NCBI RefSeq assembly: GCF_022458985.1
Contig: NC_061776.1
Coordinates: forward strand, 1,651,575 to 1,715,574
Length of the DNA stretch: 64,000 nt
Reading direction: 5' to 3'
Source of the DNA: Mugil cephalus
Lineage: Eukaryota; Chordata; Actinopteri; Mugiliformes; Mugilidae
Under the pieces are notes generated by a model. That model was given only the letters and a program-made list of their open reading frames with translations. It was not told where the DNA came from and made no database searches. This document shows positions 12,633 through 24,700 of the stretch, piece after piece (position 1 is the first letter of the stretch; each line of letters starts with the position of its first letter). Position numbers and translations under genes: made by a program.

Positions 12633-13479
12633 GCTCTCACACGACCTCCAGGAACCGTGACACACCACGTGACTTCTGTTTTCTTTCCTTCCTGATAATT
12701 AACACCTTTTTTTTTGGGAGTAATCAGGTCTCTGAAGAGAAGAGACAAGCAATCAGCAATCAGCAGATCTAGGACACATCAGCGAGCGATTAGTCAATTC
12801 AAACTCCAATTAGAGTTAAACTAAAGACACTGATTATTTACTGTTGTTTGTAGAAAAGTCCTGAGCTCTTGCAGCCAGACTGGGATCTTATGTGGTGTCT
12901 CTCCATCTGGATTTTATCGCCAGAAGCGAGAAATTTCTTTTCGATAATAGAATGGTGTCCTATTCTGTCATTGGTCAGAAATCGAAAGTGGGCGTGGCTG
13001 ATGGGGAAAGCTAGCAGCCACTCTGTGATTATTATGTATTCTTCTTATTCTTATTTCTATATTATTTATTGTTATTATTTTCATCCAGAAATAATAAGAA
13101 AAGTGCTTCTTGTCATCCATCTCCCACAATGCTTAGCGCCTGTGACATATGCTGCAGGGGGAGGGGCCTATTAGGACTTTGGCACTTGAATTTCTCGTTC
13201 AAATAACTGCAGCAAACTTTGTTCTTGCTCACCTCAAGAACAAGAACAAATTTCTGTCATCTCTCTCAGAGCTTTACTCCGCATTAGGCCCCGCCCACAT
13301 TGACCTGATTGGGGCGGGGCATTATCAGTTCCCATCAGAGAGACTCCAGATCAACTTACCACCATAAAAAAATATAGTAGGTGGAGCAAGTCCAGGCTAT
13401 GGAAGCCTCCATGTTCTTCTTTAATGTCATGAACCTTTGTAGAAAACCTTCGTATAAACACAGGAAGTCAAAAAGAAAT

Positions 13480-13521
13480 GCAGAAATTCTAAGTGCACAA
13501 TGACGCACTTAGAATTTCTGC
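13480..13521. repeat. Perfect 17-bp inverted repeat (stem-loop)
   Basis: GCAGAAATTCTAAGTGC at 13480-13496 is exactly inverted at 13505-13521, with an 8-nt loop ACAATGAC. It could be a hairpin-forming relic, the junction of a palindromic transposon, or a small RNA hairpin. A 17-bp stem is short for a microRNA precursor. Confidence 0.9.
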
Positions 13522-14386
13522 TGAAACTCCCAGGGTGGAGGCACTCAGGTGGTGTCCTCACCTTGAATGATCTTCTTAGGAATTTTATGTATAGTTTGAA
13601 AAAATTTAAAATGAAATTACTAAAGCTCTAGCCATGACAGCAGTACCACGTACTTCTGTGTTTGTACGTCTATAAGGCACTGATAGTTTTATTCTTCTTG
13701 ATTTATTTCATTTTCTTTCTCTGGCTGTTTGTGTTTGTCTCTTGTAATATATTTTATATGGACCGATCAGAGTCTGAAATAAAAATTAATGATGATTAAC
13801 CCTGTAAGAGAGTGCACGCTCTCTTTCTTCGAAGTGTTTCTTGGAAATAAAATTATGGACAGAACAGTAATTAACAGAAATTATGGAAATCAAAAGGAGC
13901 ATGATGATGCCCTTTGCACTTCCGACATTAAATTAACCGGTCGTTAGCTTCTAAATGCACCACTTCTCATGTCGTGACCACAAGCAGAAAGTAACGAAGG
14001 CAGCAGCAAATCAGAACGATTCCCACAACGTGAGAGCTGTAAAAAGAATTTTAAAAACAAGTCGAATGTACAATCCAACTGGAGAGTCTGGAGCAGGCAT
14101 CAACCTCCGGGACTGAGCGATGAAGCCTGTGTGAAGTGTCAAAGACTTCAGTTCATCGAGTGGCCACTAGAGGCTCCCATGTTAAAAAGACCAACTTTAC
14201 AGCATTATTAGACATGTTCACAGCCTGGTACAGAAAATGAGTTTGGTCTCAATCGTTTATTTCACTGTTCATGTACAGGAGATGCTTTTTATTTTAACTC
14301 ATTTGTTAAATTAAGGGTGTTCCCATTTTGAGTGAGAGGTGGGTGGGCGGAGCTAACAGGCAGCGGAGAGTTATGTGGGCGGGTCT

Positions 14387-14530
14387 CGGTCTCTTTGGAC
14401 CGTACTGATCAGATAATGGCTGCAAACTTGCAAGATGGAGCTGCCTCTGTTCTTAGGAAAACAGCATCAGTTTGGACCAACAAGAGGAAGTGGAGACACG
14501 TTGTCCATATTTATATACATTCTATGCTCC
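14387..14530 (-). mobile_element. Possible fragment of dispersed TIR element (copy F)
   Basis: Contains TCTTTGGACCGTACTGATCA, CTTGCAAGATGGAGCTGCC and GTCCATATTTATATACATTC. These resemble the copy at 25643-26140 and the TATATACAGTCTATG terminus. Weak match by eye. Confidence 0.35.
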
Positions 14531-14814
14531 GAACTTTGATTTATACCACAGCCCTCATCATTACTGAGTAAAAAGAGGCAGGAAAAAAAAAAGTAGAAAA
14601 TCAGACAAAAGTTTAAGACAAAGCTGTGGATTACAGCTTTTTAAATGACTGACTCTTGTGAGGATGTGTTCAAGTGCTGTTGCAATCTGCAGCCTCACCA
14701 CTAGGTGTCACTGAAAGCCACACACTGGTCCTTTAATGTCCTCAAATTTAATCCAGACAGGAAACAGGATGTTACAGAACAAGTGAGGAGAAGGTGGAGA
14801 ACAGGTAGCTGATA

Positions 14815-14842
14815 ATGCTAATGCTAATGCTAATGCTAATGC
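14815..14842 (+). repeat. GCTAAT microsatellite
   Basis: Four to five exact copies of the hexamer GCTAAT. Confidence 0.9.
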
Positions 14843-16035
14843 CAGGTGAGTAGGTTCCAGAAACAAGAACGTCAGCTGTAGTCGTCCAACAAACAATCAG
14901 AGTGAAATAAATTTTAGCCATGGTAACATAACTAGGACTTATCTGCTCATCTCGATGATGAATACGCTCCCAGTTTTCAGCCAAATCATTTCTAATGGTT
15001 AAACATGTCTTTGCTGCACAGTAACTGTTTTGTTTTCTGCATAAACGTCACCAGATTGGCAGATCTGTAACTCGGAGCCACGCGGTGGTTGAGTCCCTCC
15101 AAAAAAAACAACAAAAAAAAAAAAAAACATAACTGTGATTTATTCCAGCGCTGCGGAGAGAAAGACATGGAGACGCCCGCTCGGCAGTGATTGCAGCCGG
15201 CTCCATCTGTTTGTTATGCATTAGCCGAGAAACAACTGAGCTCTTCAAGCAATCTGCTGCAGAGACGTGGCCTCGGGTGAAGAATTAAGACGCTTTCATT
15301 TTCTCCTTCAGAGTGTGAACACTTGAACAACTTGCAGAGATTTATCTCTTTTTTTGTGTGTGTGTTTTTTTTTTTTTCCTGAGGAGCTTCTCTGAGATGA
15401 ACTTTGATATTATATTATTTATTTTCCGTGGCAGAGGGACAGCGGGACAGTGTCTCCTCAGCCGACCTGCAACAAAACAGACTGACGTAGAATATTCTGC
15501 AGCATCTCGTTACTACTTTGCTTCGTCTTCTCATCCTTTTTTCTTCTTGTTCTGCTTCTGTTCATCCTCCTCCACCTTCTTCTTCTTCTTCTCTTTTATT
15601 TCCAGGAGATGTGATGCTCCTCATCCTCCCCACTCTTCTACAGTGATTGATGTTTTGACGTAAACTCGTGCATCCGATCACATCCTTTGATTCGGTCTCC
15701 ATGGAAACGGCTCATCTCGCTGAGGAAACACTGAACGTCTCAAACAGCTGCCGTTGACGTTTCGTGATTCGTGGGTAAATATGAAAAGAGGGAATTACAT
15801 TTTCTCCACAAGCGTATTTCTACCTCCGGTCATAATGTCACCTCTGGGCTTCCGTACGGTGAGAAAGTGTCTGGATGAGGCATCATTAGAAGTTTATACT
15901 CTGGTGTTTCCTAGTTGCAGCTCAGTGGACTGACTGGCTTCCCACTCAGAGACCCACTCCACTCAGTGTGTGGGAACTAATAGCTTTGCCTGTCAGTCAG
16001 CATTCAGGGAACATAACGACTCGTCACGCTGGGAA

Positions 16036-16073
16036 GGAAGGAAGGAGGGAAGGAAGGAAGGAAGGAAAGAAGG
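16036..16073 (+). repeat. GGAA microsatellite
   Basis: About nine GGAA/GAAG units with one GAGGG interruption. Part of a window-wide abundance of GGAA/CCTT tracts. Confidence 0.85.
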
Positions 16074-16317
16074 GTTTTTACCCTCCAAATATGACAAAAA
16101 TCAGGGTTGACATTGAGAATGTCCAAGTGTTTCAGTGAGTGTCCTACAAAGGGTTAACCTATAAATAACAACTCCAAATTTCCAAGTTTCTCTTTGTTTT
16201 AGTGCAAATGAAAATGATTAAATGATTTGATGAACTCCCCTATAACAGAACATGTGTGAACCCAAGGAAAAGCAGCTACTCTTGCTGGAAACATTGCGTT
16301 TAACGTTTCCAGTGTAA

Positions 16318-16383
16318 TCGGGCCGGACTAGACCCCAATCTGGGCCGTTTCTGGCCCTCGGGCCACATGTTTGACACCAATGC
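16318..16383. mobile_element. hAT-like element end fragment
   Basis: Reads GGGCCGGACTAGACCC...CTCGGGCCACATGTTTGACACC, the inverted form of the GTGTCAAAC...GGCC terminus seen at 1738. The other end was not recognised, so it is a solo fragment or has diverged. Confidence 0.45.
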
Positions 16384-17744
16384 CTTAGCACAGATCTCCC
16401 AAACTGATGGAGAGATTAAGAAGGGACCCCCCACCTAATATATATGTTCTATATTAAACTCGGCCTAGTGCTGGTAATAAATATACATTATTATTATCAT
16501 GTCGCATTTTATATTAAGCTATATAAGCTATATAAGCTTATCCCTTTATGAAATAAGTTGATGTCATGTTAATTTGTATTTAAATTAATTTAAATTTGTG
16601 GAGGAACATTAAAACGAAACAAACAAAACACTGCGGCCGCGCTGCAGTGCCTCCGCGGACCCCCTAGGGGTCACGGACCTCCTGTTGAAGACCTATGCTG
16701 ATGCTGCAGCCGCTTAGCAGTGATGTTAGCACCTGGAAGCTAAACCTTTTTTATTTTCCTGTTTTTTTATTTGTCCTCAGTAGATTTTCCGCCGTTTTTT
16801 TTTCTCCGGACAGTGAAACCAAAACAAGCAGCTAAAAGAGGCTAAAGTTCACCGCCTCGTTTAACAAGCCGTTCGTTATCGGAGCTTTAATTGAAGCCTG
16901 ACTGGGAGCGTTATCTCCCCCCCCACCACACATATCCTATCACCGGGGCAGAGCTGTGGAGACGTCGCCTCTCTCCCCTTTTAGAAAGTATCCGGTGAAA
17001 TAACGACGCTCAGATAACAGTTATTTTTGTGAATATGGTCTTTGTGAATGACGCCCGGCAGGCAGATAAGCCCCCCCCCCCCCCCCCGGCCCTCAGGCGA
17101 GGACTCCTCATTACCACCTCGGTTAGGTTAAGCCGTGGATCCACCTCTGCCTCTCCTCCCAATTACCTCCCCGTCCAACTCAGGTAAAGCCAGAGAAGGA
17201 GGCCACACTCCGTCTGTCCGTCCGTCCGTCCGTCTGTGGAGGCCTCGTAATCAGAGCTGAAGCTGAGTTTGCTTTCCCTGCAGGTTGTTTAGAGTCGGGA
17301 GGAGATTCATTAGCAGCTGTGCAGCCTCCATGTGAACGGTGGCAATTAAGTCCTCAGCTTAATCCTCCACGTTGACACTTAATCTAAGGCGGCGGGTTCA
17401 GCCTCCCAGACAATATTTCATTGATTAATCGTCACACTTGGCCTCAGACTCAGATATCTTTGGTTTTTATTGAACATTAACAAACTCCTAAACTTGATGA
17501 TGCTTTCTGTGAAGCTTCTCAGTCATCAAGCTTTTAAACTGCAACTGGACGTGTAGAGTTTTGAGAAGACGTTTCATACGAGCAGCTTGTTCACTTATAA
17601 GAGCTTAGGAAGCTACTCGTACGGATGTTTATATTGCTCTTATCACACAATTAAATATTCACTGTATGAGTTTAGCTCAAAGCTAGCGGTTTCCTCCTGC
17701 TTCCCTAGCTTATGCTAAGCTACGCTATGCATGTTATCGACGAC

Positions 17745-17972
17745 CCGCTCACATATAAAGAAACGTCAGATTATACGGTGCCGTGGAAGCTGTCAATCAC
17801 CATGATGTCACATCCTGTCTTACAGCAACAAATAACAAAAGTTTGACTTTCGTGCACTTTCTTGTTGTAGTTTGGCCCAAGTCCCACCCACTAACACGGA
17901 GGGGGCGTGGCTTATATGACCTACACTTCAGGAGCTGTCATGGTGTCCACTTTTCCTGCAGTCTTTAACACT
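17745..17972 (+). mobile_element. Dispersed TIR element, copy E
   Basis: Contains CACCATGATGTCACATCCTG, TTTGGCCCAAGTCCCACCCA, GGAGGGGGCGTGGCTTATAT, GAGCTGTCATGGTGTCCAC and CAGTCTTTA, in the same order as copies near 0.9, 10.7 and 22.9 kb. No coding capacity. Confidence 0.6.
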
Positions 17973-20000
17973 CACTTTAATACTCAATAGACTAAAGCAC
18001 ATTTTATAGACAGAGTTCTGCTCTTATAAATAATATATAACACTCCTGACAAATGTGAGCATTTAAGAATAAAATACGATGCTCGTTTTTTGTAGCACAG
18101 GCGCCTTCATTCTGTGGCTCATGATGTCATGGGGTTGATTCCCATAGAAGACAGTGAAAGACAGATGGTTTTAATCAGATGGTGAAAGATATATTTAGTA
18201 AAAAGTAAATAGACACCAGGTAGTGTTCTCGTCAAACTACCACTTCTTCCACTCTTAGTGGTTCCACGTCGTATCGGTTCTAAAGCATAACTTATAGGAT
18301 TTATACGAGGCTCAGGATTTCTTTCCATTTCATCCTCGTCCGTTTCCAAAGTCTCCAAACATCTCTGTGGCGTATTCGATTACTTCACTTCAAAATGGAG
18401 ACGCTCTAGAAGGTAAGTCAAGTGGAAATGGCCAAAAATAAACTTCTTAAATATTTGATTTTAGCAATTTTTTAGTAACTGACTTTAGCAAAGGTGTTAT
18501 TTCACATACAGTTTGCAGTACAAGGAGCAATAAACATACGTTTCATTTCCCCTTTAAGGCAGAGTTCACTGTTTCTAGTATCTATCTAGTTCAAAACACT
18601 GATACTGACACTGACACCGTGAGATATTTTCCAAAAACTCCTCTTTATATATTGATGTGTGTGTGTGAGTGAGTCACACCCACGTCTCTGAGCGCTGTTG
18701 CCTCTTTGTATGATTTCATTCCTGGGCTTCGGACGAGCGGCTCGGATCGCAGAGCGTCATCATCGATGCATCGATGCAGCAGGCCTGTCAATCACAGCCG
18801 GTCGCCGGGGAGCTCCACCTGTGTGAGGCAGGCAGGGAGCAGCATGCAGATGAAACAAACACCCCCTCCCTCCACACACAGCACACTGCACCACAGGAGG
18901 CGTGAATTATTCACCAGCACATACACGCAGGTTAAAAACTGTGCAGCGCGCTTTGTTAAAGAAGGTCACGAGGTTGAACTGAGGTTGGATTTATATGCAA
19001 GAAATTCAAGGAGTGACAACGATATATGAGCATTTGATCCAGACGATTTTACAGTAAAGTTAACATCACTTAACCACGATTAATGCTTCAAATGGAAGGT
19101 GAAATTCACACATAATTTCCTTAATTGACACTTAGAGATTCCTGAGGACGTCTGTGAAGGTTCTCGGTCAACCAGGTATCCAGGTACATCCAAAGGGCGT
19201 TTTAAAAAAGGAAAGTGGATTTGTAGAATTTATAGAGAAGACATTTCTTCTGAGTAGCTCTATTATTGACCTATTTCTTGATTTATTAAGAAGGGAAGGG
19301 CTGAAATAAGTCCACTTCCTCCCACTCCATTTCCGATATGTAGAGGATGGTTTATTCAGTTTACGTTTACATTATTTTTATTTATTTTAAACTAACTAAC
19401 AAACTAACTAACTAGCTTCTTCAGTTTTAAAGGACTGGTGGGGAATTTGAGGTTTAATTAGGAAACTCTGTGGGTAAAAACTCATCAGAAACTTGACTGC
19501 CTTTTTTTTTTTTACCCTTTTCTCAGAATGGAGCTTTTGTTGTATTTCACTGCTGTTGGGTCAAAACCCATTTATCTCATTGTAAAATAATAAAATATGT
19601 ATTAAAAAAAAAAAGCTTGAGAACTTTGTTTTCTAATCGAGGAACATTTATTTAAGGCGACAAACAGATGTTTTCTCACTATTTATCCGGGAAAACAAAT
19701 GTGCAGTCTGCGTGTAAGCTTTTAATTTGAACACAGGAAGGAAGAAGACGGCGGAAACCAAGACTTTTATTCCGAAGGTTCGACCGGAAATTGTTATTTT
19801 CTACTGTTCCAACTGCAGCGTAAAGCGGAGTGACTTTATTTGATTTAAATGACATACTTTTAAATTCAGACATGTCTCTGGCCTGTAGACATGCTACACG
19901 CTGATACAAAATCTGTTTTTGATGAAGCAGAAATGTAAATCTAAGTCTGAAACGCGACGTCGCTGGCGGCTAATGCTAGTTAGCTACGTAGCGCTCCTCG

Positions 20001-20013
20001 GTTGCCTGGCAAC
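20001..20013. promoter_or_regulatory. RFX X-box upstream of ift57
   Basis: GTTGCCTGGCAAC is a perfect palindromic X-box (half-sites GTTGCC and GGCAAC, one-base spacer). It lies 117 bp before the ift57 start codon. RFX factors drive intraflagellar transport genes through this motif near the transcription start, so function is well supported by motif, position and gene identity. Confidence 0.88.
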
Positions 20014-20129
20014 GGAGAGCAAGCCCCAGCTCACAGCTAGCGGCCTTAGCTGCTAACAAACTGATTTAATTTCTTATCCAAACGTTTTTATTTCGTCTTT
20101 TTTTTTTGTTTGGGAGGAGAGTAAACACT

Positions 20130-23100
20130 ATGGCGGACGACGGTAGACGGGGAGAGGAGGAGGACCGCGGCCCCGGAGCGGCTCACCAGGTGTTTGTGGT
20201 GATGGAGTGTTTACTGGAAAAGTTAAAGGTTTTAAACTTTGAGGAGGAAGTTTTAGCCAAACACAACATGAAGAACCTGTCCAGGTGAGACACAAGCAGG
20301 TAGTCGTTCATCTGACGGCTTTAAAATAACATTTTATCATCTAATAACTGAGATCAAGCGGCGAGTCTGGCCAGTTCATCAGGTACACCTGTTTAACCTG
20401 TTTAACACCTGTTTAACCTGTTTATCACCTGTTTAACCTGTTTAACACCTGTTTAAACTTCCTTCCTTGGGTTTTGTCCATTCTCCATTCTTTGCTTCCT
20501 TCCTTCCTAACGTTTTTCGTAAAATTCCTTTTCTGCCTTCCTTCCTTCCTTCCTTCCTTCCTTCCTTCCTTTTGTCCTTCCTCCATGTCGTCCTTACTTC
20601 TGTCCTTCCTTCATTCTCTCTTCCTTTCTTTGCTTCCTTCATTCTTAGCGTTTTTCCTTCATCTACATTCCTTTCCATCTTTTTCTTTCTTTCCCTCCTT
20701 CCTCTCTTCCTTCCTTCCTTCCTTCCTTCCTAAGTTTTTCCTTCCTTCTCTAAAAACTTTTTTGAGGAGGAAGTTCTGACCAAACACAATGTGAATAAGT
20801 CCAGGTGAGGCCGGGAGAAAATGTCTTGTTGAAGCCAGAGGTCAAAGAAACTTTGGGAGTTTGGGAGATTCTCATCATTACGGACGTTCAACTGTGTGAT
20901 GTTATTTGTGTCCATATGGACCAAACTCTTGGTTTAATCTGTGGCTCTGAATTAAGATAAAACAGGTTTATAACCCAGTACTAACTAACAAGCTGGACTA
21001 TAAATAAAATCATGTAAAACCTGTTCATTGTTGGTGTGAAGCCAGAACCTTTCAGACGTCTTTATTTTAGTTCCAGTTAAAAATGAATAAATGGATCCAT
21101 GTCTCTGATCTCGTCTCTCTGCTCTGCTTCCTCAGACATTACTTCGTGTCCAGCCCATACCTGGCGTCCAACCCTGGCGAGCAGTTCTACATGTTCACCA
21201 TCATCGCGTCGTGGCTCATCAACGTGGCGGGGAGGCCGTTCACCGAGCCCCAGGAGTACGACGAGCCCAACGCCACCGTGGCCAACGTCCTGGCCGAGCT
21301 CAGGGCCTTCGTGAGTCGCACGGACGCAAAGACACGCACTCGTTCATCACTTACTGGGTTTTATCTTAGGGCTGTTTGCACGTCCAGAACAATAAATCTA
21401 GAGTAAAGTTAGTTTCACTGCAATAACATTAAAACACATCTAAAGCATGTTTTTATTTGAGAGTCAGATACGGATCTAATCATGTACTAAAAGCCAAGTA
21501 GTAAAACTAAAAGCTACGTGAACTAAGAAAAATCTTTTTGGTTCTTTAAACCTCAGTGATTTTCATGTTGGACGAATTATGGGTCCCATTAAAGACCAGA
21601 TACTGACTCATCCATTCATCCACTGGTAGAAATGAGCCTGAATCAGACTAATCTGTTCATTAGTGACGAGACTTTAAAAGAGTCTGGACCTGGAGCTGAG
21701 AAATAAACTAAACTAGAACCTGAACCAGAATCTACTCAGGAAATGACATCACTCTGAGGATGGAAGCTTCCTTCCTTCCTTCCTTCCTTCCTTGTGCTCC
21801 TGGTTCTGGTCCAGTGGTAGGTAGAGATCCATACTGACCACATGGTGGCGCTGCTGCTGCTGACTGACACACAGACTGAGACCAGATCTCCAGTTAATGG
21901 AGACACATTTTAGTGACTGAGGACCAGGTGAGACTCCCATGTCTCCTCATCGTGTCTTCCAGGGAGTGAAGGTGGATTTCCCTCCGTCCAAACTGAAGTC
22001 GGGTTCAGGAGAGTTCGTCTGCTACGTGTTGGACCGACTGGCCGAGGAGGCTCTGAAGAGGAGGGGGTTCACCTTCAAGAGGTGCTGCAGAGTTTAGCTC
22101 CACGTTTGATCAAAATGAAACTATCGCTAGAGTTTCTGCTTCCTGTCCTGTTTCCTCTTCTTTCAGGCCAAACTACCCGGCAGAAAACCCAGAGGAAGAG
22201 TCTGTGGTGGAGGACGACGCAGAGCTCACGCTCAGTAAAGTAGAGGAGGAGATGATAGTAGGTCCCAGATATTTACCTTCATCCTAAACCTGTAAAATAA
22301 ACTAAACTCCAACTTCACACCAAGAGCAATGAAAGTAAACACGTAGATTCATCAGTGACTTGAACACTTGATAAATATTAGTGGTGTTTCTGTGTGAACT
22401 CAGGAGGAGGCTGATGATGACGAGGAGAACGTGATGGACCTGGAGGCTCTGAAGCTACGAACCAGCCACAGTGTGAGCGTCGACTCGCTTTCCTCCATCT
22501 CTGTCTCCGTAGACTGTATATAAAGACGTCTCCTCGTCCTCTCACGGGTCAAACTCATGCTGTTTTCCTATTTACCGTCATGTGACTTTAGAGCCCGAGT
22601 CTGGTCACTACGGTCTGAGGGCGGAGCCACAATATCGAGGCCCCGCCCACACTTCCTCCAGACTCAGTCTTGTTTTCATTAAATTAGCACGACGCTCTAC
22701 ACACGATGGATTATATATTGGACTAATTTGTACAAATAGTTTTTACATCTCTCACGGTCCCGCCTCTCTCTGGAGCGGTTGGCATGGCAACTTATTTCTA
22801 TAGCGTCACTAACTAGAATGAAACGTATATTTAAGGGGCGAAACTTGGGCTCCAGCCACCAGGGGGCGCTCTACTGACTCTGTTGTCGTTTGTCTTTACT
22901 TACGGTCTATGGTTTGAGCAGGAACTCGCCGTCCATCGATCCTGATTCCTGACTTTTGTCGTCTGTCCACAGGAAACTGAATCTTCCACCAAACCCGACG
23001 AGATCCTGGAGGCGACGGTGGACGCGGCCGAGTGGAACCTGGAGGTGGAGAGAGTCCTGCCTCAGCTCAAAGTCACCATCAGGACGGACAACAAGGTACG

Positions 23101-24626
23101 AGCTGGGTCCACAGTATTTTATCAGTCTGTTAATTATAACCGCACAACCCAGAGGTCCCTGAAGGCAACACTTTTTTTATGGGAATAATCACAAATACGA
23201 GGCATGAGTCCATTTTTAGCTTCAGATAGTGAATAAGTGGACGATAAAAGAGGAAACAGAGAGAGAACTGGTAGGAAGAAACTTTATGGAGACGACTTTA
23301 TTTAGATGGTAAATAAGTGGAGACGGGGACAGTGAACGTTACGAGTCTCTGGTGGTGATTCTGAGTCTTGGTTCTGCAGGACTGGAGGATCCACGTGGAC
23401 CAGATGCATCAGCACCGAGACGGGATCAAGTCCTCACTCAAAGAGGCCAAGGTCTGTGGACTCCTGGAGCCTTCCTTCCTTCCTTCCTTCCTTCCTTCTC
23501 TAAAATAAAGGAGACCTTAACGTGTGAGAGACCTTGGTTGTGGTGGTTTTCTGCAGAGCTACCTGGACAAGCTTCAGGAGGACATCGGTCGGACGCTGGA
23601 GAAAGTGAGCAGCAGAGAGAAGTACATCAACAACCAGCTGGAGCATCTGATCCAGGACTATCGCAGCGCTCAGGCTAAACTCAGCGAGGTAACACGGGCC
23701 TCATCAGACATCCAGGATTTATAATCAAATAAAATACAAAATATGTGTAAAAATCTAATTTATAATGTGCACGTATAAAAATTAATTCATTCATTAATGA
23801 TCCATTATAATAAGTCTGTGTCTCTCAGGCTAAGGAGCGCTACCAACAGGCCAGTGGAGGAGTGACGGAGAGAACTCGAGTCCTGGCTGAGGTCAGTGAA
23901 TGCATCACGCTACTGTTTTAATGAGTAATGAGAACAGACTAAATAAAGGGCTCAATATAAAACCAATAATATGTTAAAGATAAATACAGTAAAACTAGAC
24001 AGAGGAGAGAAGGAAACATTAAAAATAAAAAATAAAAATCTGGTTTCAGGTCACATGGCGCCACCATGTGGCTGAAACACGTCACCACACGCTTCCTTCC
24101 TTCCTTCCTTTCCTTCCTTCTTTCCTTCCTCCCTCTCCTACGTAGACGTCAGCTGGTCCTGGTTCTGTTGTGTTATTATTATTATTATTATTTACTGTCT
24201 GTGTAATGTTTTAATCTGTGTGTGTTTTCAGGTCAGTGAGGAGCTGGAGAAGGTGAAGCAGGAGATGGAGGAGAAAGGAAGCAGCATGTCTGACGGAGGT
24301 GAAACTACCTGGTTATCACAAATCTAATGTCCTGTTGTAAACCTGGTCCTGGTGTAAACCTGGTCCTGGTGTAAACCTGGTCCTGTTGTAAACCTGGTCC
24401 CGTTGTAAACCTGGTCCCGTGTGCGTCCCCCTCAGCTCCGGTGGTGAAGATCAAGCAGAGTCTGACGAAGCTGAAGCAGGAGATCGTGCAGATGGACGTG
24501 AGGATCGGGGTGGTGGAGCACACGCTGCTTCAGGCCAAACTCAAGGAGAAGTCCAACATGACGCGGGACATGAACGCCACCAACATCCCGGAGAACGCCG
24601 CCCCCCCGACCGGAGCCTTCGCCTGA
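20130..24626 (+). CDS. ift57: Intraflagellar transport protein 57 (IFT-B subunit)
   Basis: Eleven coding exons: 20130-20284, 21136-21310, 21963-22081, 22167-22257, 22404-22472, 22973-23095, 23380-23451, 23557-23688, 23829-23891, 24232-24298 and 24436-24626. All have GT/AG borders and phases that add to 418 codons plus TGA; human IFT57 has about 429. The start ATG follows GTAAACACT and opens MADDGRRGEEEDRG. Residues about 20-150 form the N-terminal calponin-homology-like region (VFVVMECLLEKLK, RHYFVSSPYLASNPGEQFYM, SWLINVAGRPF, FVCYVLDRLAEEAL). An acidic hinge follows (EEESVVEDD, EEADDDEENVMD), then a coiled-coil half ending NIPENAAPPTGAFA. IFT57 pairs with IFT20 and belongs to peripheral IFT-B, carrying cargo in cilia; it is also known as HIPPI. 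CCTT tracts lie in introns 1, 2, 7 and 9, and a TIR element fills intron 5. Confidence 0.97.
20388..20456 (+). repeat. ACCTGTTTAAC tandem repeat
   Basis: Six or so copies of CACCTGTTTAA/CCTGTTTAA in ift57 intron 1, shortly after the donor site. Confidence 0.8.
20536..20742 (+). repeat. CCTT array in ift57 intron 1
   Basis: Polypyrimidine tract of CCTT units with pure blocks at about 20538-20571 and 20708-20731 and degenerate units between them. It can form triplex DNA. The open frames rich in FLPS across it are artefacts. Confidence 0.9.
20750..20810 (+). pseudogene. Echo of ift57 exon 1 end, with donor site
   Basis: TTTGAGGAGGAAGTT at 20761 followed by CCAAACACAA, then TCCAG|GTGAG at 20800-20808, closely repeats the last ~50 bp of ift57 exon 1 (20236-20288). 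Read in the exon frame it gives FEEEVLTKHNV-KSR against the genuine FEEEVLAKHNMKNLSR. Two residues differ and the spacing is one codon shorter. The 5' half of the exon is not repeated. It is a partial local duplication lying just after the CCTT array; there is no start codon or obvious acceptor, so I do not expect it to be used. Confidence 0.8.
21769..21795 (+). repeat. CCTT microsatellite in ift57 intron 2
   Basis: About seven CCTT units, roughly 170 bp before exon 3. Confidence 0.9.
22505..22916 (+). mobile_element. Dispersed TIR element, copy C (best-bounded)
   Basis: Lies in ift57 intron 5. The left end CCGTAGACTGTATATAAAGA and the right end TCTTTACTTACGGTCTATGG are imperfect inverted copies, so the family is a TIR DNA transposon. 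The inside carries GAGGGCGGAGCCACAATATC, GCCCCGCCCACACTTCCTCC, GTTGGCATGGCAAC (22778-22791), CTATAGCGTCA and CCAGCCACCAGGGGGCGCTC. It has no open frame of its own, so it is non-autonomous. Confidence 0.75.
23467..23499 (+). repeat. CCTT microsatellite in ift57 intron 7
   Basis: Seven or eight CCTT units just after the exon 7 donor and about 60 bp before exon 8, in an intron of only 105 bp. Confidence 0.9.
24092..24134 (+). repeat. CCTT microsatellite in ift57 intron 9
   Basis: Interrupted CCTT/TTCC tract followed by a short ATT run (24174-24192), upstream of exon 10. Confidence 0.85.
24355..24418 (+). repeat. AACCTGGTCCTGGTGT tandem repeat in ift57 intron 10
   Basis: About five copies of a 15-17 bp unit (AAACCTGGTCCTGTTGT) fill most of the 137-bp intron between exons 10 and 11 and run up to the acceptor. 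Confidence 0.8.
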
Positions 24627-24700
24627 GGAACCCGTCACATCCAGACACATTCATCATCGTTAATCCTCCTTTAGTTCATGGTTTATTTATGGGAACGAAT

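Larger units (their letters stand above)
12660..19970. other. Gene-free stretch between cavin4 and ift57
   Basis: No exon with both splice sites and a sensible protein could be supported. It contains a perfect hairpin (13480-13521), fragments of the dispersed TIR family (about 14387-14530 and 17745-17972), a GCTAAT repeat, a GGAA microsatellite, a hAT-like end, a C-run near 17071-17088 and a GTCC run near 17214-17232. The rest is unremarkable AT-rich DNA. Confidence 0.55.
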
